A stretch of 64,000 bases of DNA from Desarmillaria ectypa (GCA_030407005.1 JAUDYN010000006.1:2046001-2110000); one strand, 5' to 3'; counted from the stretch's first letter, positions 1-13,445 are shown. Program-made: numbers and translations. Notes: a model not told the origin generated them from the letters alone.

Positions 1-2945
1 CGGTTAGCTGATAAGAAACTTGATTGAAAATAGTTCGAGCACCCAGAATGTGGGATGCTAAGGATAGAGCATGGAGCTGAACATTTCTAGCCGCCACTTT
101 GAGGCCTAGGTGTCTATCAATGAGGCATAAAAAGGGAAAATTAGTTCGCCGGTAGGGTTGGGAAGTAGCCGATGTAACCCGATGCCCGTTCTACGTCCGT
201 CAGAGTGTACTGAGGCTAGTCAGCTCAAGCATACGAGTACATTTGAACTGGGAGAGTGTCATTCTGTGATTACGACGCGACGCCAAGGACACGCCGGTGG
301 GAGACGAATCCCAGTTCAACAGAACGCTGATGTGACGTCTGATGCATATTGAATATTGAATGCTTACCATTGTGCAGTTTCGTGCTTCTACATCTAAATG
401 ACCGCGCTTCCTTACAAGAACTCTCCGGCGACAACGCATCAAACTGCCTTTACTAATTCAGATGGGAAAAGTAAGTCAGAATTATCTTCGAGAAGCATGG
501 AATGATGGAAAATTGAGGATATATTCCCTGGAAACTGCAGGGCTGCAACAGCTGCAGATTGAATGATAGATTGGAAACCTACGTCGAGACCGCGGTCTCC
601 AATTAACGTTCCCAGAACTGAACAGTACGACCTCGCAGAAACCGACCCGCGGACCCCGGCAGCGACGTCCAAACATGGATGAGCTAGATAGGCCAGTACT
701 TGTATGTAAGAGGTTTCAGCCTCCTTTGTCTTGCTTATCGCTGTCATGGTATAAGTCTGACATCTACTTGATTGCAGTCAAGCTTACCAAAATTTACCTA
801 TCCGGGACTACCGCCTGTGTCCAGTCCTGTACACCGTCTCTCAGCATAACTTGGCAACAAGATAGTGACTTCTTATTCTGTGCCACCACGTTTCAGAGTA
901 GCGCCAAACTTGAATGGGTGTTTCTTGAGGGCTTAGGCTGAGAGGGGGGAGGATTCTTGGGCGTTGCGATCGTACGTGGGACTAATGCTATTCATGAATT
1001 TCGGTAGGCCGCTCTCCGTTCGGGCGTGCCAACCGATGGAAGGGGGCAATGGGTCTGCTCATCTTTGGCCACTTCCCTCTAGAAATATCCTTCTTCTATG
1101 CTTCTCTGGTGAAGGATATGGGCTCCTGGGCTGCCTGTAGATCATGCAAGAGGAAAGGGCTACCTGCGCCAAAAATCTCTCTCCTTCCGTAAATCTGAGA
1201 CTCTGAAGTCCAACGTCGACATCCAATGGATTCTAGGCCTCTCCTTTGTGGTGGAACCGCGTGGAACCAGCGGAAGCCGCAGTGCAGGGCGCTCCCTCCC
1301 GAACCGGTGCTTATGGCCGATCATCCCTGCATCGGCTTGGGGACCCGACGATCGATACCCGCCTTCTCTGTATTGGCTCGCACGTTGGAAGAGATATCCT
1401 TTTGTGATCTAGACGCATCCATTGAACGACTTTATCTTCATACTACGAATCATTCAATTCGAGTCCGGTCTACGAGCGTCACGACAGGCTAGATTAAGAA
1501 CGGTAAATTCCCGTTGCAGCATTGTTCTCCAATCTTTATCAACAGGAGGACCAGCCAAGTTGAACGAATACTCGCGCTACCGTGACACCGGTACTTTCTC
1601 ATCCCGCTTCCCGTACGACATCCACAGGGCATAGGGTGAAGATAATACTCTTGGGGTTAGCCGTTTATTCCGTGAACCGAAGGCCCCAACCCACACCGAT
1701 CCCTTCGGAATGAAGGAGCGATAGTCGCCAGGACAAAGAAATGACGACGGAGCCGACCATGTGACAGGAGGGAATGGACGTGGGGTTGCTTGGACGTGAG
1801 GATCGTGGGTTTGATTTGTATCGCTAACATCAATATTCAAAGTGAAATGAGGTGGGGTAATTGTATGTATCCAAGGTGATTGAGAATCTGTTACCAGGAC
1901 AGCCGCGCTAGAAAGCAGGCGGCGGCTCCTCTATTCTAGACCTCCAGCTGACGATGGAGTTCCTCAAGAGAACAGATAACATGTATCAAAAGACGACACC
2001 GTCGACTTGAGCGCAGTCGCCTCCGAGACGCCCCAGTACTTGCGAGTTATAAGATCGACATATTAACAATTCAGTACTTGGTAATTAAGGATTAAGCATC
2101 GATTTCAAGAAGAAACAAGTGAATGCTGACCGGCTGCTTCGAATAGAGTGCTTTAGAGATGCGGGTGCCGAAGGGATACATGAGTTGTTTCAGCTAGTAC
2201 GAAGACCTGCACCTCATGCTACGCTCGTCTGTTCGCGTCACTCGTACTTTATCAACAGAACAGAAGCGCCACGTAGACTGTAGACGTTCTTCATGCCGGT
2301 CTCATACAGTAGAGCATCAGTCGAGTAGCGTCGGATTGTCCTTCAAATGCTACGTATGGCACCTGCTTGAGTTAGGAAACGCACTATTTCCGCCCAAAAG
2401 CTAGAGTATTCGCTCGTTACTGTTGTCTAGCAGAACCAGCAGTACTTTATGAAGAGAGCCGAATTATGAACGAAGAGTTCACTTGTCATTCGCCATTCGT
2501 GCAGCTGGGAATGTGTAGCGCTAAACGAGCATATGCTTATAGATACGATGTCAACAGAATATAGTGCCACTAGATAGTTCAGTACCTTGCATTGAACAAC
2601 ATAGATCGATCGCTTGAATTTAAGGAGTTATCGACGTCGAGGATTGATAGTGAGCATGGCATTGACCGATGTTGGCGATCATCATGCATATCCATTTATT
2701 GCTCGGTAGCGGTGAGGTCAAAGAAGCAGCAAGCAGCGCTACAGACACAAGAACAATATTCGGACAATGTAGTAGGTAGGCTACACCAATGAGCAAGCTC
2801 GACATACCGTCCGCTGATCGCCGACAACGGTACTAACTCACGACGGCGCTTCCACGGCCATGAGCAAGGATATCACGTCGTCGGTTGAGCAGCCCATTGC
2901 TGGCGATACCTGGCTGGATGTGGCGAGCGGCGCTCATTGATGCAT
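1..2945. other. No supportable gene
   Basis: All six frames are broken into short ORFs under about 100 codons, without recognisable motifs, good splice-joined extensions or fungal codon bias. I see no RNA gene, transposon end or long repeat. A small palindromic patch (atgcat, six bases, atgcat) lies at about 2940-2958. The stretch is best read as intergenic DNA upstream of the Byr4-like gene. Confidence 0.5.
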
Positions 2946-3261
2946 GAATTAATGCATTAGCTTTGAATTTGGCCTGGTCCAAGCTGCATTCTGGACAAAG
3001 AGGCGAGTTTCAGAGTCAAGACAAGATAAAAAGGAAGGATAATAATTGGGATACCTACTTGTCTCTATCCCCTCAATGTTCCTTTTCCTGATGCAGTCGC
3101 CTTTCACCAAACTACGCATGGTCCGATTTGTGGACGTCGTGCGGATCGAAGGCAAAGAAGCAGCGTCACTCAAACTGTCCGTTTCAGGGCCGACGGTCAA
3201 CAACCCCCAACAACGCGGTAAAACTGCAACAACTTCCTCCTCGTCGTTGCCGTCGTCGTCG

Positions 3262-5673
3262 ATGGAGCCTGAAATATGGGATGATGAGTTCGAGCTCGAC
3301 GAGCCGGTGCCCAGCACCAGCACAGCGCCACCCCGACGGACGTCACACGAACTCTCTTCCGATGAAGACGACTTTGGATTGTGGGACAGCGAGGACCGTA
3401 CTCTCACTGCTCGTTCGTCGCGAAAGCCGTCGACACCGCCGCCACCCATGCCCCCACTTCCTTCGTCGCTGCCGCATTCACCCACAGCCTCGCTCTTCTC
3501 CGCACCGTCATACCATGCCAACAACTCATCCACTCACCTTCGGCCAACGTTCTCTCGGACGTCTGCCTCGACCCTATCACATCTACCGCCCTCACTGCCT
3601 GTCGCACGACGAAGATTGAAGAAGAAGAGCCGGCCTCCGGAGACGATGGGAATGTTTGAGATGCAGGAGTTCAGCGAGGAGGAGTTATCGGCGGCACGAG
3701 AGAAGGACGATGATCCTCCGACTTCGCCAACCGTCCTGACGAGAATTGGGAGCGTCAAGTCAAAGTGGGGCCTTAGACGAAAACGAGCGAGCGCGACGCC
3801 AAGTGAGGTCGTTCGTGACGAACGACACGGTGCGTTCTACAGCTATTCTGCTTTATTCTGTCTAACGAGTTCACAGATACACCATGGTTCGCTCATTCTC
3901 CTTCAATAAACAAGCGAAAATCAATGTCAGGATTGCCTGCAGACTTGGAGGCTGAGCTGAATGCAACACCAACCCCAAAAGAAGGTAGCCGCAGTTGGAT
4001 GGGCAATGTTCGACGCCTAAGTCTCGGGGGCAAGCATAAACGGGGTATATCTATTGGTACTCCCGGTACTTCAGGTCCTGATATTCCCTCGGTGGAGCTA
4101 CTGCCGTCGTCACCATCAAAGGTGGCTTCACTAGGACGGACCGCCGCTCCGAGCACTGCGCCTGTAACACGGCGTAATTCTCTGGGTGACCTCAAGATTC
4201 CCGCCCGTGTAGCACAAGCACAAGTCGGCCTACGCAGGGATCTGGGCCTGGTCAGGGAGTTTGCACAGAGCGTTGACGGTATGACTTTGTTGGCACGTAT
4301 TTCAATTTACTGAAACATTATCAGAACTCAAAGCCCTGCAAACCACCTACCAGGCTCTTGTTACTAAACTCGACCCTCTTCTCACTCAACCCCCTCCACC
4401 TGGTCTTTCGTCTTCATCCTCCATTCCTATTTTCCGTCCTCGTGGACGGTCAAAATCCAGCGCGAACCATCTCGCAGCGGAATACTATGTCATTAATTCG
4501 AAATATCGAATTGCTTGGGAGTGTGCCGAGCTTCTCGTTGATCTAGGGACTGGTGCGCCGTCGACAAGTGTCAGTGCCCCAGCCATAGCCTCTACAATGA
4601 CCTCAGGAAAAGAGGATGAGCCGCCACCACCGCTTGCCCCGCCTATGGCCTCTCCCTCTCCTGCCTGGCGCGGTTCCACTGGCCGACATGATCTCAGCCA
4701 ACGCCAACTGCATCTACTGCATGAGATGCTGGCTTCACCTGAAACCCAGCATCTAACTACAATCAATCGTGAATGGCGCTGGGGAGACAGCACCATAACA
4801 CTCCCGTCGCAGTCAGAAGAGTCGTCAAACCAAGGCCCCGAGGACGATGCTAGGAAGAAAAGACGGGGAAGTAGGCTTGGTTTGGGAGGGCTAAGAGATG
4901 TATTGAAGGCCTTGAAATGGCAGTACAGTCACCATCATCACCACCAGAACCCTGATCAGCGTCAGAGCGAAAATCAATCAAATTCGTCACTGCACTCGAA
5001 TGGTAACGATAGTCATTTGTACCCTCATGCCAGACTTCCAACGTACGGTCGTCGACGCGCCAAGACATCGACTGAGCCATACGAGTCCTATTCTTCTCTA
5101 TCGAATGGACATGGAAAACCTGCGTCGAGTCCGCGAAGGCCCTCACTTGCATCTATCTTCCGGATTGGATCGAGCAAAACCTCAAGTTCCAAATCGAGCA
5201 GCGTGGCTGGTGGTGCAGATGCGAGTAAAAGTAATCTTAACTTATCGTTGGTACCTACGACAAGCTCGGATTATGGATGGGATCATTTCGACGATAGGGA
5301 AGAGCATGTGGATACGATTCGTGTGAAGAATCGGTTGTCGAATGTTGAGGAGGAGGCGAGGTCGAAGGGGTCTTCACAGCCTGGACCATCGACTGTGGTG
5401 CCACCACTTCCGAATGGGTCGACATCTCATCCACATGATAGACCTGTAAATGGATCTACCAGACCGCCGTCGCTTCCGCCATTAGACATCAAAGGCAAAG
5501 GGGTGCTAAAATCCGGCTCCGTGCGCTCGATGCCACCAACTCCTGCGGTAGCGATGACCCCGGAGAATATCAAGCCCTTGTTGGATAACGCCAAAGAAGT
5601 AAAGAGGCGCCTGGAGGAGTGTATCGAGGAGCTTCAGGCGCTGTTGAAGCAGGTCGAGGCAGCGGAGAAGTAG
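3262..5673 (+). CDS. Byr4/Bfa1-like septation or mitotic-exit GAP subunit (tentative)
   Basis: Three exons are inferred: 3262-3829, 3877-4278 and 4325-5673. The introns are 47 and 46 nt, each with GT...AG ends, and they join three frames into one open protein of about 770 residues. The ATG at 3262 starts MEPEIWDDEFEL; the WDD-F-L opening followed by a Ser/Pro-rich low-complexity region resembles fungal Byr4-type proteins. These are scaffolds of the two-component GAP (Byr4-Cdc16, Bfa1-Bub2) acting on the Spg1/Tem1 GTPase at the spindle pole. A folded-looking block, AEYYVINSKYRIAWECAELL, lies after the second intron. The C-terminus is a short Leu/Glu-rich coiled coil (about the last 35 residues). 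A five-His run occurs near 4930. The frame stays open upstream to about 3046 without an obvious better start, so an extra 5' exon is possible. The family name is inferred from motif memory; the gene itself is solid. Confidence 0.6.
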
Positions 5674-6130
5674 AGTCATATCTGTATCATTTATCATTTG
5701 GTTTTGTTGCATTGCTTTCGGTTTAGCTGTGGCATTATTTAATATTATTTCTAGCGGAACAAGCTGGAACAAGATCTACTAAAACGTGGGACGGGCGCTT
5801 GGTGATGTCGGGACTCATTACATTCAAGTTATCTTTCGGTTGCAGGAAGCAGTTGGGGTCAGTAATCAAATCTCTGCACGAGCAGAGAGCGAAGGACAGG
5901 CCAATGTCACAAATACAAGAGGTAAATACATAGTAGGATATTCAAGGCGACGATGAAGAAGGTAGGTTATTCCTTGCTTCCTCCGTGACGCAGTCGCAAG
6001 AATGGTGACAAGTTAAGACAGACGTTGCACGTAAGTGAAGTGAATCTATCATGATGAAGATACCTATGTGTCTGAAAATCAACTACACAGACTTCTTTTT
6101 TGAGCCAGCAGGTTCTTTGTTCCAGACGGC
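5674..6130. other. Short convergent intergenic spacer
   Basis: This AT-richer spacer lies between the 3' ends of the Byr4-like gene (+) and the thioesterase-like fragment (-). It should hold both 3' UTRs. I see no further ORF with coding character. Confidence 0.4.
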
Positions 6131-6490
6131 TTAGATATATCTGTCCTCTGGAACGCACTTCTTCAACACATCACGATCGCACCACACCGAGACCTCCTTG
6201 ACATGGGTCACCATTGCACGTTGGCGGGGGGGAAAGGCTGAAGCTTCTAAATGAAAAGCGGCTGGGTCCGCGTCATCGGAAGCAACAGGTCGGTTTACTA
6301 ATATGAGTTGTGACACAGAGTTAGTATTTCCTCTGAACCGATCGAAGAAAAGAAGGCTTACAGTGTCGGGATAGGTCACAGGTCGTCGATATCGCGCATC
6401 GATGGATTTAAGAATGAGAGAGACACCTCGACCCCGAATCATAGCCTCTGCGGTGGTCGGTCCGCCAATTCGGTGGCCGATGTGCCTCAT
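6131..6490 (-). pseudogene. 4HBT (hotdog) thioesterase-like C-terminal fragment
   Basis: The minus-strand frame reads IGHRIGGPTTAEAMIRGRG, then VSLILKSIDARYRRPVTYPD, the pattern of the central helix and first strands of fungal 4-hydroxybenzoyl-CoA thioesterase-like hotdog proteins. A plausible tail follows with VTHVKEVSVWCDRDVLKKC and a stop at 6131. GTAAG directly after YPDT suggests an intron between the two blocks, though the frame is open through it and no acceptor gives a clean join. The N-terminal hotdog part (the HxNNxxY-type segment) is not visible upstream to about 6900, only a possible acceptor just before the ATG. I read this as a 5'-truncated or decaying gene; an unrecognised small first exon is the alternative. 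Confidence 0.4.
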
Positions 6491-9022
6491 CTGATTCGTG
6501 CAGCTGAACGGAGAAGGTGCTGCGCTTACGACGTTAGAACAGTGATATGAGAAGTAGGGGGGAAATCAAGGGAAGGGAGCACGCCATTGAAATATGATGG
6601 GGGATAGAAACCTAGAAGGCCAGGCTTTTATCCTAGGATCCAAGGAAACCTACAGAACTATTGGAATGAAATGCATCGAGCACCGAAAGGGAACGCTAAA
6701 CTCGTTGTTGCGGATTATTACCAACTACGACGGACTCAGACAGCCCGCCCCCCCCTCCCCGCAACTTGATGAGTTGTCAATAAAGCAGTGTACCATGCGG
6801 AAAGTTCAACTCATCGACTATCATCGAGTTTCAAAGCTTTTCAGGGGGACTAATCGGCTACTACGAGTCAGCACTATCCTTCCAGGTGTAGCACGAATGT
6901 TTCAGAACTCTATCTTTACATGCTAGAAGTTACAGTAGAAGACATGTAGATACTAGATATATTCTGTTCAAATATGTCTGTACAGCAGAAAATCAACTCA
7001 TCTTCGAACCCCCATAATCTCTGTACGAATATTAGTGGTTATGATCAGTCGCTGCTCATTCACATTCTTGATAACATTATTACATTAGTTTGTACTTATT
7101 CGTGAAATTCGCCGCTTATGCCCCACGGCCTTTTAGATAAAACTGTCACTTAAAGGACTATACTCATGTAGTATATACTATGACTCATCTCGTTTTCGTT
7201 TGCAAGTTTGCAACAGATATTTACTCCCTGTTTCTCGCTTATTTCGCCTTCAAGCCTCGCGATTCCAGTCCTTGACAATTTATTCATCTCCACACTACGC
7301 CCAGTCCTTGCTGACGCCCTTGTTAAAAACACTAGCGTTTGTTAGCGTCCTTTTCAGATTCCTCTTGGTAATCGGAACGTGACTTTCTCTCATTGTCACT
7401 ATGACTTGGGCTTTACTTTAGGTATTTATCAACTCGTGTATTAGCTCGACTAATCGTACTCTTAACATGGGCAACGACTGGAGCAAAGGACAAGATTATC
7501 TGCGCAGTCGTGACAGGGTCTTTGGATATCGATTTTCAAGTATGTAGCTCGGTAGTGAGTCTGAATTTGAGTGCTGAGCGAACGACTAGCGCTTAGTACT
7601 AGCCAAGTTGCGTTGTCGTGATAGGTATGATCTTGATGCGACACTATGGAATCGAATCTCGACTACTAGCCCCTGCCTGTCAAGAAATTGAGATAGAGAG
7701 TCGGCCCTGAGAAGTTGTTTGTGGCGTACGTGTATATTGAATCTGGTGACAACTTGCTCGTGATTGTTTCAGCCTTCTTGGAAGTTATTACAGCAAAATG
7801 TCGTGAGAAGCATTTTGGACAGATGAAAAAGACAAGATAAACACTGAACAAATGGCAAAGAATTCGTAACGTAAGATCTGCTGTCAAGTAGCATGACCCG
7901 TAGTGTGACCCACAATACAACGATGGAACATGCTCCCTAGCGGATGATAAGACATGAAGATCCTGTAGGCTGGAAGACATCCCAGTTGCTATCTATGCGA
8001 CGTCAAAGGACTCAGACTGCTCAATGGATATACATCTATTGCCGTCCATCGCGGTGGTTCTCTCTCGTTGAAATGAGAGGACAAGAGGGATACGACGTGG
8101 TGCAAGATGAACGGGTATTGGGCGAAGTAAAGGAATGCACACAATAGATCGAAAACGGCGAGTATCGGGTGCTGCTGACGATAGCGACGAAGAAAATGGC
8201 GGGGACGAGGTAAGAGGAGCGCGGCTGAATGGGAAAAAGTGTAAAGATGAAGACGTGGGAACTCTCTTCTTGTATGTACAGCCTTTTTGGACAGACGAAC
8301 CAGCTCGTGTCAGGATTGCCGCCGGCGCCAACTTACTTTTAATCAGCACCGCTTTCTAACGAAGTCGCTCCTTTCCCGTCACATCCTTCAAGCGCTGTCC
8401 ATATTTCCGTATTTCAGTAATGGCACCTATTCACATCACGGAGCATGGCTGTTGTTGTCATATCATTCAATAGCCATGCAGTCCCGGAGTTCCTTCCTCA
8501 CTAGGATGGCCTGTTCTGTTGACGAACAGAACATGAATAAGTAAGTATTCAACAATCAAGAAGAGTAATTAACGACAATTTCTATGATCAAGCTTTATCT
8601 ATCTTAGAATGGACAGGTTGTTGCGGCATCCACTCTTCGTATACGGTGAAATACGAGTCGGCTCTACCCTTTCGTTGCTACAATTGCATCCCACGCACAA
8701 ACAAAGGCCAACGGAATCCCGTATGAACAGGTTCATCTCTACTTTACATTTGGCGAGTATTTTCTACTCTGTATATGGTCCACTAATATGTTACATACTT
8801 TCATGAGTATTCAAGATAAGCGCTCCAAAGACACAAATACGTCGAGGTGGGAATCCAATTCTGTTACTGGCCATTCTTCAAGTCAGACCATGCTCCCATG
8901 AATCGACGCGTGGTGCCTACCGAGTTCATGTGATTCCTTCGACGCAGTAGACTCCTTCCAGGTCTTAAATTCCCACGCCCGTCACCTTCAATGACGTTCT
9001 GAAACCAGAGCTGTGTGAACTT
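6491..9022. other. Gene-poor stretch with short unsupported ORFs
   Basis: Only short ORFs are present. One at 8135-8359 (+) begins with an acidic, Lys/Arg-containing patch (RKRRVSGAADDSDEENGG) that looks protein-like, but it has no start context, splice partner or domain I can defend. No RNA gene or repeat was recognised. Confidence 0.35.
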
Positions 9023-9508
9023 TTATTGCACAAAATGATTACATCCCTGACCGACCTGTATTTCCCGTCGCAGCGCCCTCAGCTCTTGCCGACACTGTTT
9101 GGATTCCTTCCAAAATCCTACCATGCTCGCGACGTATGTGTACAAGGAAGAGAAGCCGGCCTCTTCGTTCGCGTCTTGAATTTTTTGGCCCAAAATACGC
9201 TTCCTATTTCTGAGGCTACCTCTGGAACGTCAAAATAATTAATATCATATGGGATGAAGGACGTACATTGTGAAGCGACTATACAACCCAGTGTCGGCGA
9301 GTTCTTCGAGATAGTCTTCGAACAAAAAGATAATTTCTTCTATCATATACTCGTCCTCGCTGAGTATGCGACCGGGCGCAAACGGTGGGATTAATGGATA
9401 TATGAAGAGACGTGACACGAGGAAAATAACGGCGAAGATGGACAGAGGGGAGCCCCATGAAGAAACGGCAGTGATGATAAGTTCGGGGTCGATGTGTTTG
9501 AGGTCCAT
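9023..9508 (-). CDS. Small membrane-anchored protein of unknown function, two exons
   Basis: Exon 1 is 9508-9267 and exon 2 is 9221-9023, joined across a 45-nt intron (GTACGT...CCAG). The joined frame is 147 codons including the stop. The protein starts MDLKHIDPELIITAVSSWG. It has one hydrophobic segment at about residues 21-44 (FAVIFLVSRLFIYPLIPPFA), then acidic residues and a basic, probably helical C-terminal half (SMVGFWKESKQCRQELRALR). One N-terminal membrane anchor with a cytoplasmic coiled-coil-like tail is the best description. I recognise no Pfam family. A GT right after the RREIQ codons could start another intron, so the last 13 codons are uncertain. Confidence 0.5.
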
Positions 9509-11076
9509 GGAAAGGGCTAAAAGTTACCAGGTGTTTTTCTGTCCCTTCTGGTGGGTGCATGTTGGGAAAGTCGTCAACTTAACCTCTCATTATAGGCGAA
9601 GCTGGGAACGAAAAAGACATTTTGTACCACTTAGCTCACCGGATCACCGAAGTCCGCAGCTGAACTTCTCCATCAAAGCTTTCAAATGGCGTTATGAAGA
9701 AATCACCGAATCAATGTCAGGGATTACGAGATTCTGAATATCATATTCATGGACCCATCCTGGGCAGTTTTTTTAGTTTAGCATATCCCTCGTTGCCTTC
9801 CATCACTCCGGCGAGAAAATGACATGCTAATAGCTCCTCACGACACTCTTTCAATGCATGTCGACTCATTCGTGGCTCGAGCCGCTCAGGATCTCAGTGG
9901 GACACTCACGGCTCTATTCTCAATCCTTGCAGGAACAAGAACACCTCTTTGATTTCATTGGCGAAAACCATGTCGGGCGGCAGCTTTAATACAGCAATTC
10001 GGAAAGTCCTGGCAGAAGGAAAGAAGATACACTGTTTGTATTGGATGGATACTTGAACAGCGATCCCATCAGTTTAGGTAGAAGCGAACCGAATCGTTCA
10101 CCATATAGAGATATCGGGCTCAAGTCGACCATGACTGTACGGTTGGGTAGGTAGGTAGGTGCACATGCTCAGCCCGAAGGGCCTGCGCACAGGGTTTTAT
10201 ATAATCGTATGAAGACGGCCTTGTCCCTCGCTCTGCTGTATCGGTCCATCGGTATCAATTAAAACAATGCTGTTATGAGGACTATCGGTTCCTTCTCCCG
10301 TTCTCCTTTTCCGTTCTCCGGATTCTGAGTTGTAGCTGTCCGCAATTCGATTCGACTGATGAATTTAATCTCGTACGCTTCGGTGCATATTTTTTGGCCG
10401 AAATTCTAACTTATCAGTGTTCTCCGCGCAGTAGCTTGTGATTATACCAACATATCCAGCATGACCGTCAAATCTCGGGGTTTTTGGCCCGGAATATACC
10501 TTCACTTGAACCAGGTTACCACCCGTGAAAAAAAGAAAGTTGTACTATCTGATGCTCGAGTACTTGTATCCGAGCACGCATATGATCTATAGATCAGACG
10601 CGCACATGAAACGCTAAACTGTCTGGGCACTCGAGCTGTTGCAGGGTGATCAGGGCAGGGTTAACACTCAGATGGAAGACGATCTAGACGCCAAAATAGA
10701 GCTGCGATCCTAAACAGCCTGCAGATCAGCTCGAGTCGTCAGTGATCGAACTAACCGATGCGAACCTGGTTCGTGCCTTCTACTGTAATATTTTTGGGCT
10801 GGCCTGGCCAGTAGCTGCCTTACGTGCCTTGCTAGCCTGAGTCCCGGGATAGGGGCACTATGGGCGTTAGAGCAGACGAAGGAGTTAGATGAGAAAACCA
10901 TAATGGGTACTGCTAAGAGCAGGTGTCTTGCCAAATGTCCTATTAGATGATGTAAAATCTGTGATACACCATACTCGAGGGCTGCAAAGTCAAGGTCATG
11001 ATTCGCAAATGTATCCTCCATTGAAATGACGCGACGGCAAGAAGCCTTTCGTATTAGCATCTAGGATATAATAGCA
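9509..11076. other. Intergenic region between two minus-strand genes
   Basis: No convincing coding signal. The ORF at 10710-11060 (-) has no domain and ends just downstream of the NRAMP stop; it is probably 3' flank. A short GGTAGGTAGGTAGGTG run is at about 10146-10161. Confidence 0.4.
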
Positions 11077-12615
11077 TTATGTAGTCCCCATACCCAAGCT
11101 AACAAGAACGTAAATGTTCGCCACTACAACGAGGAGCCAAATCGCGGCACCCAGCAAGGTAATAGGTATACTGTTGCTGAAATTCACGGAGCCTCCATCG
11201 TTATTTTCTACCGACATGACACTTTTGTTACTGGTAAACCACAATAGTGGAAAGACGATGAAGGGCAGGACGATGGACAAAACAACCTGCGATGCGACGA
11301 GGAGGGTGTCAATGCCGCTTCTGCCTATTGCTATAGCGACGGTTAGCGCTGGTACGAGGGACAGCAGGCGGGTGATAAGCCGCCTGAACACGGGAGACAG
11401 GCGAATGTTCAAAAATCCCTCCGACACAGCTTGGCCTGCGACAGTGGCGATGAGGGATGAAGACTGTCCGGAGAGGAGGAGGGCGAGGGCAAAGAGGGTG
11501 GCGGCAGAGGGAGATACAGCGGTGCGGATAAGGTCATACGCGTCAAAGAGGGAGGCGGTGTCTGTAGCGGCAGGAAGAGTGGCGCCTGCGAGGATGAGGA
11601 TGAGGGAATTAATCACGACCGCAAAACAAAGGAGTGAGAGGACGACGTCAGCGATGCCGTGGTACAAATGTAGCCTGATAAAAGAGAGCGAGTTGCTATT
11701 TGATGTCTCTGGTGGGGAAATGGGCGCCATGCGGAAGGCGGACCGGATCCGTTGTCGGAGCTTCTCCGGCTTCTCCTCTTCTTCATCAACAGACTTGGCC
11801 ATCACACGGTCCTGTGTTGCCAGCGCTGAGCCGAGAAAAAGACTGTGCGGCATGACCGTCGCTCCGAGGATACCCACCGACGTATACAGAGCTCCGTTTT
11901 TGAATATGTACTTTGACGGTACATATCCAAGGAATGCGTCGGGCCAGTGGACGTCCACACGGGCAATGATGATGCACATGCAAATCAAGACAGCAATTAC
12001 CAGTGCGGCTATAATGACTTCGAAGATGCGCACGGGCCGTCCACGAAGGGGATCGCCGAGAGCGAGGATGATAAGGACGTCGAACGCGGTGATCAGCACG
12101 CCGTGCCATATCTTGAGAGCGGGAAAGAGTAGACACAAGGCAATTGCCGACCCGAGTAGCTCCGCCAGGTCCGTCGCTACGATTGCTGTCTCCGAGAGAA
12201 TGTAGAGGGGGTATAGTAGTAGGTATCGGGTAGCAGGGCGAGGATAGAGCAGCACCCGGCAGTGCGAAGCCAAGTCAAGGCCAGTTACGCATCCCAGTCG
12301 ATGGGCCGATACCTAATCGATGAAATCAGCACGCAAATATCTAGCCAGTCAATAGCCAATGTACCTGGAAGAACACAGCGAACAGCCCAGCCAGGAGGAC
12401 GACGAAAAGCAGTCGGTATCCGTACGACGACCCTGCTTGCAGATCAACGCCCCAGTTGCCTCTGGAAGAATCCACAGGATCGTCAGAGCTGGGAAAATTC
12501 AAGGAAAAGGTACTCACGGATCAAAATAGGCTACTGCACATACAAGCCCGACGCCTGTGTGCTTTTTAGCGTGAGTCCACAGCGTCGTCGAGAACGATTT
12601 GACAGTGATGGCCAT
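11077..12615 (-). CDS. NRAMP-family divalent metal (Mn2+/Fe2+) transporter
   Basis: Exons are 12615-12518, 12461-12365 and 12312-11077 (98+97+1236 nt, frame-consistent), giving 476 residues. The protein begins MAITVKSFSTTLWTHAKKHT. The metal-site motif of TM1, DPGN, is at about residues 32-35 (AYFDPGNWGVDLQAGS) and is split by intron 1. The TM6 motif MPHS is at about 219-222 (GILGATVMPHSLFLGS). ATDLAELLGSAIAL and an RLGCVTGLDLA block are also typical of the family. About eleven hydrophobic segments are present, with a charged loop (DEEEEKPEKLRQRIRS) after TM6. NRAMP proteins are proton-coupled Mn/Fe importers of the plasma membrane or endomembranes (Smf-type). The ferric reductase gene lies 3.4 kb away in divergent orientation. 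Substrate preference cannot be read from sequence alone. Confidence 0.93.
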
Positions 12616-13445
12616 TGGGATGAAGGTGAGAAGTCGCTGCGGCCATATACAGGACCAGAATGAGGTGAACCAGAGAGCAGGAACCCAGAAATGTGGAATA
12701 CATGACGCCCCCGAGAAACGAGTTAATGGTAGACCGCCAACTTTGCACGTGCCGTCCCGAGGATGTGGGCTCCTCCGTCATCTCGGGAGTTTTAGGGACT
12801 TCACGTGGAACATCGATGTAGAGGTCGTGAGCAGAAAGTTAAAAAAAGGGAATCCCAAGCTATTCCGACGTCCTGCAGGTATTGACGCATACCAGAAACT
12901 TGTACGGGGCAAACAAGATGATGTATCACAAACTGTTTGCAATGGTCGCCTGATCGATTCGACAACGACTCGATGCCCACGTGGAGAACTTGAAAACAAA
13001 ACAGAGACCATTCCTCCCGGTATTTTACCACAGATACCATCCTTTTGTCTTTCAACTAAATCTTGGACAACGATGGAATCCCGTGCACTGAAGTGGCGGC
13101 AAAGAAATTTGCAGAACTTGGGTTACTGAAACTTGGCTGAAGCAATATCATCGATCTTGTTTCTTACGCTACATTGGCAGGTCCGCTAAAAAGTCACCAT
13201 TGACGTCTTTCATCTGGAATTCTCGTTTTTGTCTCGTCTGCTCTGGGCAAGTTTTTTTTGACTCGATCTTTCACACTTTGCTACCTCTTTCGAGTTTTGC
13301 AACACAGCTATCCTGGGAAATATTCACCACGATCTAATCGAAGGCAAGCGAGCAGAGAAACATGTCATTAGAGCTGACCCGTATACTCAATGTCTATAGT
13401 AGGCAAATCTCTCGTGACTTCGACTAATCATTAACCAACTTGTAG
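12616..13445. other. NRAMP upstream region and possible remnant of the oxygenase 5' part
   Basis: This should hold the NRAMP promoter. A plus-strand frame open to 13129 contains patches such as KLVRGKQDDVSQT that might be decayed N-terminal oxygenase sequence, but I could not splice them to the fragment starting at 13446. The ATG at 13361 opens only about 20 codons. Confidence 0.3.

Noticed and set aside
2949..3533. 194-codon minus-strand ORF
   Set aside because: Antisense to the Byr4-like first exon; Ser/Gly/Glu-rich shadow.
10710..11060. 116-codon ORF as a gene
   Set aside because: No domain, no splice or promoter support, lies in the 3' flank of the NRAMP gene.
11114..12205. 363-codon plus-strand ORF
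   Set aside because: Antisense shadow of the NRAMP exon 3; no domain.
12599..13129. Upstream coding part of the 2OG oxygenase
   Set aside because: Some patches are suggestive, but no combination of splice sites joins them to 13446 and no family motif is clear.
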